In this document: positions 42,815 to 53,826 of the stretch, one piece after another
How positions within the stretch are numbered: position 1 is the first letter of the stretch
Layout of the letters: the number at the start of each line of letters is the position of its first letter
Assembly (NCBI RefSeq): GCF_031326345.1
Contig: NZ_CP133671.1
Span: 4,526,001-4,590,000, forward strand
DNA length: 64,000 nt
Reading direction: 5' to 3'
Source of the DNA: Aureispira sp. CCB-E
GTDB taxonomy: Bacteria > Bacteroidota > Bacteroidia > Chitinophagales > Saprospiraceae
Notes under the pieces: generated by a model
Database searches by the model: none
Told to the model about the DNA's origin: nothing
What the model saw: only the letters and a program-made list of their open reading frames with translations
Program-made: the position numbers and the translations under genes

Positions 42815-45358
42815 ATGACAAAAAATCTCAGTTTAAAAATCCAGTATGCAATTTTTGCCTGCCTCCTCTGGTTTGGACTAATAAGGTCTAGCCAAGCGCA
42901 AATGTTGACACTAGATTATGACGTTGACTCCAACTGTATTGTTACGATTAATCTACTAGACAGCAATAATATTGTTGCTAGTTTTAACCCTCCCTACCAT
43001 TTTTCACTTGGAGGTATTAACGTCAGTAGCAACTCTTTAGGATCGGTTAGTATTGACGCATCTCAACTCGCCGCCAATTCCTTTTACTCAATAGAAGTCA
43101 TTGATGGGAACTTAAATTACTACTATGATAGTATAAACCTTATTTGTGGACAAACTTTTAACGGTCCTAGTATTTTATTGACCGATTCGCTTCTCCAAAG
43201 CCCAACGACTTGCACCCAATGTAATGGTTCAGGACAAATAAGTATTTTAAACCCTAATGGATCGCCGTATACATTTCAGTGGAGTGATGGGATCACTGCT
43301 ACAGACACGCTTCAACATACTAGAAATAACTTGTGCCCTGGTATTTATACCATTGTTGTTACAGATAACGCTGGCAATAGAAGCGCTACTAGTCTAACCG
43401 TTACTTGTAATAGTCCTACTACTCCTCAAGTAGCGACTTGTTTTAATAGCATTACTCGTTATTTAGATGCTAATAATCAAGTAAGCATAACACCTAACGA
43501 TCTAAGTCTTATAGGAATTGACACCAATAAAACTCAAGCTTATCTCATTGATCCATCAGGAGCAATAACTACCAGCCAATATTTTGATTGCAATAACTTA
43601 GGGTATCACTATTTCACTTTATTGCTTATTGATTCTATTCAGCAAATTCCAGATACTTGTACTGTCTTGGTAAATATTCAGGATACTCTAAATGCTTGTA
43701 ATGGACTTATTGGCAACACTAATGAAGTAATTGGAAATACAACCAATTCTTCTAACTGTGCTACTTGTGATGGAAGCTATACTTTCATCCAATTCATGGA
43801 CAGCACTACCGCTACAGGACCAGCTACGTTTGCATGGAGTGATGGCTCTACTGCTGGACCAATCAGAACAGATTTGTGTCCTGAGCAAAATTATGTCCTT
43901 TCCGTTAGTGATGTCAATGGAGTTATTCATACTGCAATCGTCAGTACAGGCTGTTTTAATGGCGCCTGTATAGATAGTAATTTGATCGATTCAGCATTAA
44001 GCTGCCCTGCTGTTTATGCGCCAGTTTGTGGTTGTGATAGTCTCACTTATATAAATGCTTGTGTCGCTACCCATAAATATGGCATTGCGAGTTGGACACA
44101 AGGACCTTGTGGTGGCACCAATAGTTTGTCCTTAATTGTTTCTACAACTCCTGATGCTAGTTGCGATACTATTATTGGTTGTTCTGGAACTGTCAATATT
44201 TCTGTATTGGGCGGCTTACCTCCTTATAACATCACTTGGAGTGATACGACCATCTCTGGTTTTTCTCCAACCAATATGTGTCCAGGCAATTATACCGTTG
44301 TTGTTAGTGACTTATTTGGCTACAGCGTAGCTTCGATTGTTACTGTTGGGGTAAGCGGTTGTGTATGGCCAGGTGATACGGATGATAATACGGTAGCCAA
44401 CAACTTTGATTTATTACCAATTGGATTGGCTTATGGTGACGCAGGACCTCCGAGAGCAATCACCTCCAATACATGGACACCTTACGCTGCTTCCGACTGG
44501 AGTACAACTCCAATTATCGATTTACCCAATGGAAAGCACTTTGACTCCAATGGAGATGGTGTTGTTGATTCTCTAGATATCAATGCGATTCAACTTAACT
44601 ACGGTCGTTCTTACTTCCGTTCTGGGGGGCACTCTTTAGCTGGTATTAGCCCATTTGGTATCAATAATGCTATTGCCAATACAGGCGATAGTCTAGCGAC
44701 TGATATTTATTTAGGAAGTACTTTTTATCCAATAACGGATGCTTATGGTCTAGCGTTTACGATTAACTACAATCCAGATCATATCGAAGCAGGTTCAGTA
44801 ATGGTGGACTTTAGCAATTCTTGGCTAGGTAATGATCTTATTCATATTCAAAAAGTCTTTCATAGAGTTGGTCAAATTGAAGTTGCTGTCTCTAGAAAAG
44901 ATAAATACCCTATTAGTGGACAGGGACCTATTGGAGCCATGCATTTCACTATTAAAGATGACCTAATTATGGGTAAATGGTCATCAGATACTATTATTTC
45001 TCCAGTAACAATTTCGTCTGTTCGTCTTATTAACCACCAGAATTTGGAAATTGGAACAACACCAATAACAGGTCATATCACTATTTCAGGGCTTTTAGAT
45101 ATACCTCCTACTCCTGATAATTTAGATATTCGATTGTTCCCTAACCCAACAGATGGCTTACTAAATATCATCAGCGAAAAATCAGAAATTACCTCTATCA
45201 AAGTATTTAATGCTATGGGGCAATTAATTGACAGCAATAATAGTCCTGATCCATATACTAATAAAATTTCTATGGAAAGATTAGCTTCAGGTGTTTACTT
45301 TTTATCAATCCAAACAAATAATGGAATTTATAATCAAAAAGTAAAAGTAATCCACTAA
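42815..45358 (+). CDS. T9SS-secreted protein with SprB-like repeats, Kazal domain and dockerin/cohesin-like region
   Basis: 847 aa. Signal peptide (LLWFGLIRSSQAQ). About 130-205 and 300-380 are SprB-type Ig repeats (CNGSGQISILNP..., WSDGITATDTLQ). Residues 397-432 form a Kazal-type inhibitor motif with the six-cysteine pattern start CPAVYAPVCGCDSLTY and CVATHKYG. Residues about 520-600 carry EF-hand-like acidic loops (DTDDNTVANNFD and DSNGDGVVDSLDINAIQ), a dockerin-like pair. About 610-745 is a cohesin-like beta domain (GLAFTINYNPDHIEAGSVMVDFS). The end is a T9SS sorting domain (IRLFPNPTDGLLNIIS ... ASGVYFLSI). Surface protease inhibition and Ca-dependent assembly are suggested, not shown. 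Confidence 0.85.
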   Translation: MTKNLSLKIQYAIFACLLWFGLIRSSQAQMLTLDYDVDSNCIVTINLLDSNNIVASFNPPYHFSLGGINVSSNSLGSVSIDASQLAANSFYSIEVIDGNLNYYYDSINLICGQTFNGPSILLTDSLLQSPTTCTQCNGSGQISILNPNGSPYTFQWSDGITATDTLQHTRNNLCPGIYTIVVTDNAGNRSATSLTVTCNSPTTPQVATCFNSITRYLDANNQVSITPNDLSLIGIDTNKTQAYLIDPSGAITTSQYFDCNNLGYHYFTLLLIDSIQQIPDTCTVLVNIQDTLNACNGLIGNTNEVIGNTTNSSNCATCDGSYTFIQFMDSTTATGPATFAWSDGSTAGPIRTDLCPEQNYVLSVSDVNGVIHTAIVSTGCFNGACIDSNLIDSALSCPAVYAPVCGCDSLTYINACVATHKYGIASWTQGPCGGTNSLSLIVSTTPDASCDTIIGCSGTVNISVLGGLPPYNITWSDTTISGFSPTNMCPGNYTVVVSDLFGYSVASIVTVGVSGCVWPGDTDDNTVANNFDLLPIGLAYGDAGPPRAITSNTWTPYAASDWSTTPIIDLPNGKHFDSNGDGVVDSLDINAIQLNYGRSYFRSGGHSLAGISPFGINNAIANTGDSLATDIYLGSTFYPITDAYGLAFTINYNPDHIEAGSVMVDFSNSWLGNDLIHIQKVFHRVGQIEVAVSRKDKYPISGQGPIGAMHFTIKDDLIMGKWSSDTIISPVTISSVRLINHQNLEIGTTPITGHITISGLLDIPPTPDNLDIRLFPNPTDGLLNIISEKSEITSIKVFNAMGQLIDSNNSPDPYTNKISMERLASGVYFLSIQTNNGIYNQKVKVIH

Positions 45359-45399
45359 AAACAGTACGTTTAAATATACTTCTTCACAGTTTTTCTAAA

Positions 45400-45440
45400 G
45401 TTACCTTAGTTTATTTTTTCAACTAGGGTAACTTTTTTTT
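45400..45440 (+). terminator. Intrinsic terminator of the Kazal-domain gene
   Basis: Stem GTTACCTTAGTT (45400-45411) / AACTAGGGTAAC (45421-45432), one G-T wobble, followed by eight T. Confidence 0.9.
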
Positions 45441-45624
45441 AGAGTAAATGAGTAGAAAACTAGGTTTATTTTGAGTGTTAATTGAAAAGCAAACAGAAGC
45501 GTTACTTTCGCTACTTTCCTTTAGTTCCTTCCTGCATTACACGAAGACACGAACTTGTGCAACTCAATTGGTTGGGACTATCTAAGAATTACGTTTTTTT
45601 TTGCAACGTAGCATATACAAATAC

Positions 45625-45660
45625 AAAAATCACCCCAACCCATATGTCAAGGTGATTTTT
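45625..45660 (-). terminator. Intrinsic terminator of the 723-aa T9SS gene
   Basis: 10-bp stem AAAAATCACC (45625-45634) / GGTGATTTTT (45651-45660), with T-runs on the minus strand. The 45441-45624 spacer between the convergent genes holds nothing else identified. Confidence 0.75.
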
Positions 45661-45706
45661 ATTACAAATAGCTTTAAGAGCAAATAAATCTTCTCAAACT
45701 ATTCTA

Positions 45707-47878
45707 TTATTTTTTGATAAAACGACTAGTAGATACGCCTTCGGATGTTTCAGCTGTGACAAAATAAACTCCCATTGCAAGATTACTTACGTCAATGGTT
45801 TGTTTTTCGGAAGTTACATTTTTGCTTTGGCTTAAATAAACCACACGACCAGATACATCTGTCATAATATATGTAACATCGATAGGAGCATCAAATTCTA
45901 CTTCGACATTCAAATGATTTCCTACTGGATTAGGATAAACGCTCATTGTAGCATTCTCTGCCTCCAATATTGCTTGATTTCCTGTTATCAACGCTGAGGA
46001 GTTCAAATGCAATCCTATAGAAGGTACTTCATCGAACCCTGTGAAACCTGCGAACCAATCTATAGAACCAGCCGCATCAACTACTCTCATAGTAGATGGA
46101 GCTACTGGTGATGCATTAGAAGTTGTCCCTATATTCATAGCATAGTTCAAACGATCTACTCCATGAATTGGCACATCGTTAAACCCAAAAGTTGAAACCC
46201 CGCCAGCCAAGGAAGGTTGTGTTAAAACAGAAATATAATAAAATCCTCCATCGGATAAGGGACCCATTGGTCCTCCTGACGAAGCATCTGCAAAGCTACG
46301 AACTACAGCCAAGCCATAATCACCATTGGCAACAGTAGTCCCCAAACCAGTTAAAGCCATCGTTCCTATCCCCACTTGTGTTAATTCATCGCCCGTCACA
46401 AATCCATTAGATGCTCCACCATTAGAACCATCTACATATTCATAGATATTGATAAACATCGTTTGGTTGGCTGCTCCTGTAAAACCAGAAGGTACGTAGT
46501 AACGGAAATCAATAGAATCTATTTTTATATCGTCTGTCATTCCTTTTGGAAAATAAAATACAGACCCATACTCAAATGCTGAATGTGGCGCCCCCCCTGG
46601 GAATATGCGACTACGGGCAAATACTCGACCATCTGAATTGGCTAACCTCGCTTTAGACAAGTAATGCGAAGAAGCCCCTCCTTGATCATCTGTAATAACA
46701 AAAGAATGTCTAATGGTATCATTCTCTGGTGTTCCATCTGCATTGTTATGCTCTACCCAATACGTCACATAGTAACGCCCAGCACCATTGTTCATAATAA
46801 AATCTAAATCTCTCAAGTAGTCAACTAAACCAATACCGTTGCGATCATTTGATTTGATCGAATCGGTCGCCCCTCCTACAATTGTATCTAAATAAACCCC
46901 TGTTGTTAAGGCTCCTGTCACGGCATCTTCAAAGTCAATAGAGCACTTCACTCTTGGTGCATCCGCTGGCAAGATATTTTTCCATCCATTATTAATAACT
47001 TTCGCTCCCCATAACCATTCACCCAAGTTGTAACGATCAATGTTCACAAGCGGATTATAAGCATTGTTACCTATTCTAACCATATCTCCAACACCAAAAT
47101 AAGTTGGTGCATCTGCATCTGGAAGTCCTATAGCAATATCATATTCTGGAGCCATTTCGATAACAATATCATCCAAAATAGAAAAATAAAGCTCTCCATC
47201 AAATGAAAATTTCAAGCGACACTGAGACAAGTTAGCCACCCCTGCTGTTACAGATGGAAACATAGCTCTAACCATCCCTCGAACAAAAGAGTTTTGAGGA
47301 GTAGGTTGCAATGCAGGTATACTAACAGGTGTACTCCATGTTGTCCCATCATCTGTAGAAATCGACAAGGATAACTCTGTCAATCGAAAAGGTCTATAAT
47401 AAGAATAGAACTGCACAACAATAGCAGAATCGGTAGCTCCAGTCAAGTCTATTCTTGGAGAAATCAACTCTCCCCTATGTTCTGCTGGAGAAGTTCCTGT
47501 TCCTGGAGCAGTACTAACGCCTCCATTATCCATAAAGTCAGAATCAAATATTGCCACTCCATTTGCCGCCGAAACAGAATTGGCAGGATTTAATGTACCG
47601 ACATAAGCACCTTGCGAAATACCTGTGGTACTTCTTACCCAATAAGCATTTCCAGGCATCACAGCCGCATCATTTTCATTGACGGTCAACGCAGTCCATT
47701 GAGTTGCAGAATAAGACCCTGCCGTTGTTGACTGTACAAAAGCATTTTGAAACTCTGCATCTGCTTGACCATTAGATGCTCCAACTCCCCATAGTTTTGT
47801 TTGCGCATTGGCAGCTCCTACAGATAATAGAAAACTGAGCACAAAGGTCGCACATTCTAGTAATCTTAGTTTTTTCAT
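45707..47878 (-). CDS. T9SS-secreted protein, beta-rich, unknown function
   Basis: 723 aa. Signal peptide (LLECATFVLSFLLSVGAANAQ). The long mature part (about 30-640) is composed of beta-rich jelly-roll or MAM-like segments, with ISPRIDLTGATDSAIVVQFYSYYR and YFSILDDIVIEMAPEYDIAIG typical of CARDB/MAM-like units in Bacteroidota secreted proteins. No catalytic motif seen. The last about 80 residues are a T9SS sorting domain (MSVYPNPVGNHLNVEVEF ... AMGVYFVTAE). Predicted surface or secreted adhesion/matrix protein. It faces fadH-like divergently; a 10-bp palindrome lies between. Confidence 0.85.
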   Translation of the reverse strand: MKKLRLLECATFVLSFLLSVGAANAQTKLWGVGASNGQADAEFQNAFVQSTTAGSYSATQWTALTVNENDAAVMPGNAYWVRSTTGISQGAYVGTLNPANSVSAANGVAIFDSDFMDNGGVSTAPGTGTSPAEHRGELISPRIDLTGATDSAIVVQFYSYYRPFRLTELSLSISTDDGTTWSTPVSIPALQPTPQNSFVRGMVRAMFPSVTAGVANLSQCRLKFSFDGELYFSILDDIVIEMAPEYDIAIGLPDADAPTYFGVGDMVRIGNNAYNPLVNIDRYNLGEWLWGAKVINNGWKNILPADAPRVKCSIDFEDAVTGALTTGVYLDTIVGGATDSIKSNDRNGIGLVDYLRDLDFIMNNGAGRYYVTYWVEHNNADGTPENDTIRHSFVITDDQGGASSHYLSKARLANSDGRVFARSRIFPGGAPHSAFEYGSVFYFPKGMTDDIKIDSIDFRYYVPSGFTGAANQTMFINIYEYVDGSNGGASNGFVTGDELTQVGIGTMALTGLGTTVANGDYGLAVVRSFADASSGGPMGPLSDGGFYYISVLTQPSLAGGVSTFGFNDVPIHGVDRLNYAMNIGTTSNASPVAPSTMRVVDAAGSIDWFAGFTGFDEVPSIGLHLNSSALITGNQAILEAENATMSVYPNPVGNHLNVEVEFDAPIDVTYIMTDVSGRVVYLSQSKNVTSEKQTIDVSNLAMGVYFVTAETSEGVSTSRFIKK

Positions 47879-48052
47879 GATTAAAATAATTGTACTGTAA
47901 ATAAATTGGATTAATAAATCAGTTTAAGGGATTGATTTTTTAGTGACTTACTTATCTTTAAATTTACAATTTTATAACAACAAAACCATAACATTTTATT
48001 AAGATTTTAAGATTTTTTTTTGTGTATTTAATTATATTTTAGACTGTTGTGC

Positions 48053-48078
48053 CTATTTTTAGATTTTGCTAAAAATAG
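48053..48078. promoter_or_regulatory. Inverted repeat between divergent genes
   Basis: CTATTTTTAG (48053-48062) / CTAAAAATAG (48069-48078), perfect, with a 6-nt spacer (ATTTTG). It sits 166 bp upstream of the reductase gene and 175 bp upstream of the T9SS gene. Operator or promoter-proximal hairpin; the same CTATTTTTA arm occurs in the terminator at 50755. Confidence 0.35.
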
Positions 48079-48234
48079 AATAGATAGAAATTCATCTTGT
48101 TTTTTTACCAAACAATCGTTTGATTAAACTTTATTATTTATATTGCTACCTATTCATTCTAATCTTCAAAAACAACTTCAATAGGTTTCTTTTTTTAGAT
48201 AAGGTGAGTTTGACCAAAATCAATCAATTTATAA

Positions 48235-50262
<2,028 letters not shown>

Positions 50263-50281
50263 CTTTACCAACTACTAAAAC

Positions 50282-50322
50282 AAAAAAACCGTTGATAACA
50301 ATTGCTATCAACGGTTTTTTTT
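50282..50322. terminator. Strong intrinsic terminator (bidirectional)
   Basis: AAAACCGTTGATA (ending 50297) / TATCAACGGTTTT (from 50306), 8-nt loop, with A-run before and T-run after. It terminates the FadH-like gene and the minus-strand histone-like gene. Confidence 0.93.
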
Positions 50323-50354
50323 GAGTATCACTAAGTGTGGTCAATATACAATGC

Positions 50355-50534
50355 TTATTTTGCTTTGTTTTTGATCTCTTGTACTTCAAGACGGATGCTT
50401 TGAGCAAGAGTTTTGATTTCTTGCATACCTTTACGTACACGAGTACCAGCAGCATTATTGTTGTCATTGTAGAATTTTCCAAAATCAGCTTCTAAAGCAT
50501 CAACGATGCCTTTTAATTCATTAAATTTGTCCAT
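50355..50534 (-). CDS. Histone H1-like protein, 59 aa
   Basis: A short minus-strand gene translated by hand: it starts MDKFNELKGIVDALEADFGK, continues FYNDNNNAAGTRVRKGMQEIK and ends in a lysine-rich helix. This is the conserved pattern of the small Bacteroidota histone H1-like (Hc1-related) proteins, including the AAGTRVRK...MQEIK core and total length of about 58-60 residues. It is presumably a nucleoid-associated protein that binds DNA. The gene lies 33 bp before the shared terminator; a terminator of the previous gene at 50755-50794 shows it has its own promoter in 50535-50750. Confidence 0.85.
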   Translation of the reverse strand: MDKFNELKGIVDALEADFGKFYNDNNNAAGTRVRKGMQEIKTLAQSIRLEVQEIKNKAK

Positions 50535-50754
50535 TACAGTTTCTTTGTTTTCTTTTGCAATAAATGAATATTACAAAGGTGTTTTTAAAAAAATCCTTTT
50601 TCAAGGGAAAGCAAATGTACAATAACATCTAAAATATCCAAAACACACACCCTTTTTTTTTAAAAAATCGCTCTAAAAGTCGGTTATTAGGGTGTTTCAG
50701 GCTGTAAAAGTGTTTTAAAAAGTAATTAAAAGGCGATCTATAAGTAAAATAAAA

Positions 50755-50794
50755 TGCTATTTTTAAGCATTCTGAGTACGCTCTAAAAATAGCA
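50755..50794 (-). terminator. Intrinsic terminator of the threonine aldolase gene
   Basis: Perfect 11-bp stem TGCTATTTTTA (50755-50765) / TAAAAATAGCA (50784-50794); on the minus strand TTTTATTTT follows. It lies 33-72 bp after the aldolase stop. Confidence 0.75.
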
Positions 50795-50826
50795 GAAAAT
50801 CACTTAACAGTGTCCTAAGGCAGTTT

Positions 50827-51843
50827 TTAATAAAGTTCTTGAAGTACTGTAAGCGTCTGATCCAAATGATGCTCTGTAAAATCAAGATGTGTCACCAAGC
50901 GAATTTGTTGAGGACCAAAAGCAACCGTTCTTACTCCCTTATTTTGCAATTTATTAATTACGTCTATATGAGACAAATCTTCCCTCACCTCAAATACTAC
51001 TATATTGGTATACACTGGCAATACATCCTTAACAAAAGAACACTTTTCTAAGGTTTCTCCTAAAGTTTTTGCTCTAGCATGATCTTCCTTCAATCGTTCA
51101 ATATTGTTTTTTAAGGCAAAACTTGCAGCAGCAGCCAAGCTACCCGCTTGGCGCATCCCACCTCCAAATATTTTTCGAATTCGCCTAGCCTTTTTAATGC
51201 TTTCTTTTGTTCCAAGTAACACCGAACCTACTGGCGCTCCCAAACCTTTGGACAAACAAACAGAAATGGTATCAAACTCCGCTCCTAAATCTTGAGCCGT
51301 ATAATCTGACTCAACAATAGCGTTAAAAACTCTAGCTCCATCTAAATGCAACTTCAACCCTCTCCTTTTACAAAGTTGTCTAATTTTTCTTATTTCTTCT
51401 ATATCGTACATTGTTCCACCTCCTTTGTTACAAGTATTTTCTAAACTCACCAATTGTGTTTCAGGAAAATGTGGGTCATCTGGCTGAATTGCTGCTTCTA
51501 TTTGTTCTGCGGTCAACCGTCCCTGTTTGCCTTCTAAAAGATGCGTTGCTAAGCCTGAATTAAACCCAATTCCACCACCTTCGTACTTGTAAATATGCGA
51601 CAACTGATCACAGATTAACTCCCCAGGCGCATTACTATTTATTTTAATGGCAATTTGATTTGTCATTGTCCCTGAAGGACAAAAAACAGCTGCTTCCATA
51701 CCAAACAAATCAGAAACATAAGCTTCTAACGCATTAATAGAAGGATCATCACCAAACACATCATCTCCTACTGGTGCTTCTAACATAATTTGTTTCATTG
51801 CCAATGAAGGTCGAGTCACCGTATCACTCCTTAAGTCGATCAT
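50827..51843 (-). CDS. ltaE: Low-specificity L-threonine aldolase
   Basis: 338 aa from the ATG at 51843 (MIDLRSDTVTRP, the family's usual start); an in-frame ATG 21 bp upstream gives seven extra residues. PLP-dependent fold-type I enzyme that splits threonine or allo-threonine into glycine and acetaldehyde. GDDVFGDDPSINALE (about 26-40), FCPSGTMTNQIA, the KLHLDGARVFNA strand (about 164-175) and the Schiff-base lysine Lys199 in CLSKGLGAPVGSVL are present. Length is normal. Isolated gene on the minus strand with its own terminator; it follows a T9SS protein gene by 75 bp. Confidence 0.95.
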   Translation of the reverse strand: MIDLRSDTVTRPSLAMKQIMLEAPVGDDVFGDDPSINALEAYVSDLFGMEAAVFCPSGTMTNQIAIKINSNAPGELICDQLSHIYKYEGGGIGFNSGLATHLLEGKQGRLTAEQIEAAIQPDDPHFPETQLVSLENTCNKGGGTMYDIEEIRKIRQLCKRRGLKLHLDGARVFNAIVESDYTAQDLGAEFDTISVCLSKGLGAPVGSVLLGTKESIKKARRIRKIFGGGMRQAGSLAAAASFALKNNIERLKEDHARAKTLGETLEKCSFVKDVLPVYTNIVVFEVREDLSHIDVINKLQNKGVRTVAFGPQQIRLVTHLDFTEHHLDQTLTVLQELY

Positions 51844-51918
51844 TATTTTTATTTTGTTTTGCAATTTTTTTTGACAACTTAAAGATACGACTTCATCACA
51901 GTAGTCACAACTATAGAA

Positions 51919-53154
51919 CTAATCTTTTAAAACCTTGTGGCACGTTATATTTCTTCCATTTGTTAGTCGCAACCAATACATCCCTTTGGGAAGTGTTTCT
52001 GGAACCTCAAGCTTTACTTTTTGATTTTGGTATACCTCAGATAAATGAATTGGCATACACTCTCCAAGACTATTCCATAACTCTATTTCTAACGCTTCAA
52101 GCGCAATGTCTTCCTCAAATTTAACCTCTATTTGATGGACAAATGGATTTGGATAAACATTAATAACCATATTTGATGTTGAATGATTCAAGACTTTTAT
52201 AGCAGAATGTTCTATAATTTCTGCTTTTAAGACCATCTCTAGACGGTAATAATTCGCTCCACTCAAAGGATTATTATCCTCCCATTCTTGCAATGACTTT
52301 AATTCTTCTAATGTTGCGATGGTTTCAAAATGAATTCCGTCTGAACCTCTTTGGATGTGTATCTCTTGGTATGATTCTATATTAGACACTTCCCAAGATA
52401 GCAAGCTTGTCATCACCCCTCTTTTTTTGACTTGAAATTGTTTCAATGGAAGCACAATGTGAGCTTCAACAAATACATCATCTATAAAATAGTAGGCCGC
52501 TCGATTTATTAATATACAACCATTGGTAGCCGCAGTTCCTGTTAATTGAATGGTTGTTGTTGCATCATCATAAAAATTACCAATCGTCAACCACTCTTCT
52601 CCTCCCGAAGCAGTATAAATGCCACTGACCAACGTCCAATTATTGGCATCTGAGACTACCCCTGAAACTACTTGCGGAACCACATTAATAAATTGATTTC
52701 CTGCTTGAGGCGTCTGACTCGAAGAAAGATACATGCCTTTACCGTTGGTGGCATATTTGGTAGAATCGGGTCTTAATATCCAAAATCCAATATTATATCG
52801 TTGGCCTGCTGCTAATGGGCTTGTTAACCGTACTTGCAAATACTCTCTACCATTGGGAGCACCCAAATCATATACATCTACAATTCCAGCATAAGCATTG
52901 CCACTATGAGCAGGATTGGTGCTACCTCCCATATTGACAGGGATTCCTTTTGAAGCACAGCTTGCTGTTGAGGGGAAACCACAGACATTAAATAAATCAG
53001 GAGTAGTTGTAGAACCAGTTGGTCGCTGCCAAGGTAGTCTGATATTGCCAGTTGCACAACCTGAATTTTCAAAACTAGGGTCTGGAACCAAATTTTGACT
53101 TTGTGCTTTTATTAAAAATGCAAAAATTAAGATAAAAGAAAGACTTGTTTTCAT
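51919..53154 (-). CDS. T9SS-secreted carbohydrate-binding-like protein
   Basis: 411 aa from the ATG at 53154, where a signal peptide begins (TSLSFILIFAFLIKAQSQ); an upstream in-frame ATG at 53280 would insert 42 non-signal residues that cover a dispersed repeat, so it is rejected. Residues about 20-215 form a jelly-roll module of the CBM/discoidin-like kind (NLVPDPSFENSGCATG..., HSGNAYAGIVDVYDLG). An Ig/fibronectin-like segment (LLSWEVSNIESYQEIHIQRGSDGIHFETI) precedes the T9SS sorting domain (NVYPNPFVHQIEVKFEED ... KGMYWLRLT). Probably surface-attached binding protein. The family-1 repeat fragment lies just upstream. Confidence 0.85.
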   Translation of the reverse strand: MKTSLSFILIFAFLIKAQSQNLVPDPSFENSGCATGNIRLPWQRPTGSTTTPDLFNVCGFPSTASCASKGIPVNMGGSTNPAHSGNAYAGIVDVYDLGAPNGREYLQVRLTSPLAAGQRYNIGFWILRPDSTKYATNGKGMYLSSSQTPQAGNQFINVVPQVVSGVVSDANNWTLVSGIYTASGGEEWLTIGNFYDDATTTIQLTGTAATNGCILINRAAYYFIDDVFVEAHIVLPLKQFQVKKRGVMTSLLSWEVSNIESYQEIHIQRGSDGIHFETIATLEELKSLQEWEDNNPLSGANYYRLEMVLKAEIIEHSAIKVLNHSTSNMVINVYPNPFVHQIEVKFEEDIALEALEIELWNSLGECMPIHLSEVYQNQKVKLEVPETLPKGMYWLRLTNGRNITCHKVLKD

Positions 53155-53170
53155 TGCTATTACTATTAAC

Positions 53171-53213
53171 TTAGTAGTTAGCTGTGCTGCTACTTCTTGG
53201 TTGTTGATTAATT
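53171..53213 (+). repeat. Family-1 dispersed repeat, solo core module
   Basis: TTAGTAGTTAGCTGTGCTGC followed by TACTTCTTGGTTGTTGATTAAT, about 17 bp upstream of the T9SS gene start at 53154. It matches the core of the family-1 elements with several substitutions (GTGCTGC, TTCTTGG). Confidence 0.6.
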
Positions 53214-53526
53214 CATGCGCTGTGTGTTTTTCGTTTTTAATAAAAAACACTTTACATTTAACTGATTCTATGCAATACAATAGTAACCTTTGTATTGTTT
53301 TTTTTCTACAACAAAAAAAGAATCTTGTTTATCCTTTTTTTCAACTATTATACGTATCTATCATTGGCTGATTTTTTTCTTACAATCAATCATCTATCAT
53401 TAAATGGTACCAAATACATCATTACTAAAAAAGTATGTCTAAATAGATTACTTAGTTTATCTTCCTTATTTGACAGAAAATGTTTATTACATATAGAAAA
53501 CACACATTCAATATCCAAATTAACTC

Positions 53527-53826
53527 ATGAAACAAGATTTAAAGAAAACAGACTTTTTTTGCCTTGAAAAAAAACTTTGGCTTGCCAATCAAACCACGAA
53601 CATTCGAGCATATGATTTTCAATTCACACCTCTTTTTTCAGTTTCTCGACCTCGTATAAATGAGCCATCAAAAATTGTTGCTAGAATTGGTGCCATTGCA
53701 GATTATTCCTCATTATATCTTACCTATCAAGAATTGGGTTTTGATGCAAGCGTTGCTCCATTTTTACTTTGGCAAAATATTCTTGAACTAGAAAACAACC
53801 ATTCAACTTATGAAATTTATAAATAA
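53527..53826 (+). CDS. Unknown 99-aa protein overlapping the next gene
   Basis: 99 aa with no signal or membrane segment; mixed alpha/beta composition (TNIRAYDFQFTPLFSVSRPRINEPSKIVARIG, ELGFDASVAPFLLWQNILELEN). No family recognised. Its stop is 17 bp past the start of the following gene (53810), which suggests translational coupling and that it is real. Function unknown. Confidence 0.55.
   Translation: MKQDLKKTDFFCLEKKLWLANQTTNIRAYDFQFTPLFSVSRPRINEPSKIVARIGAIADYSSLYLTYQELGFDASVAPFLLWQNILELENNHSTYEIYK

Noticed and set aside
45441-45624. Possible third repeat family or small RNA in the gap between convergent T9SS genes
   Set aside because: Short matches such as AACTTGTGCAAC are not repeated elsewhere in the window and no stable hairpin covers the region.
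53155-53280. N-terminal extension of the T9SS gene to the ATG at 53280
   Set aside because: The added 42 residues are not signal-like and are encoded by a dispersed repeat; the signal peptide begins at 53154.
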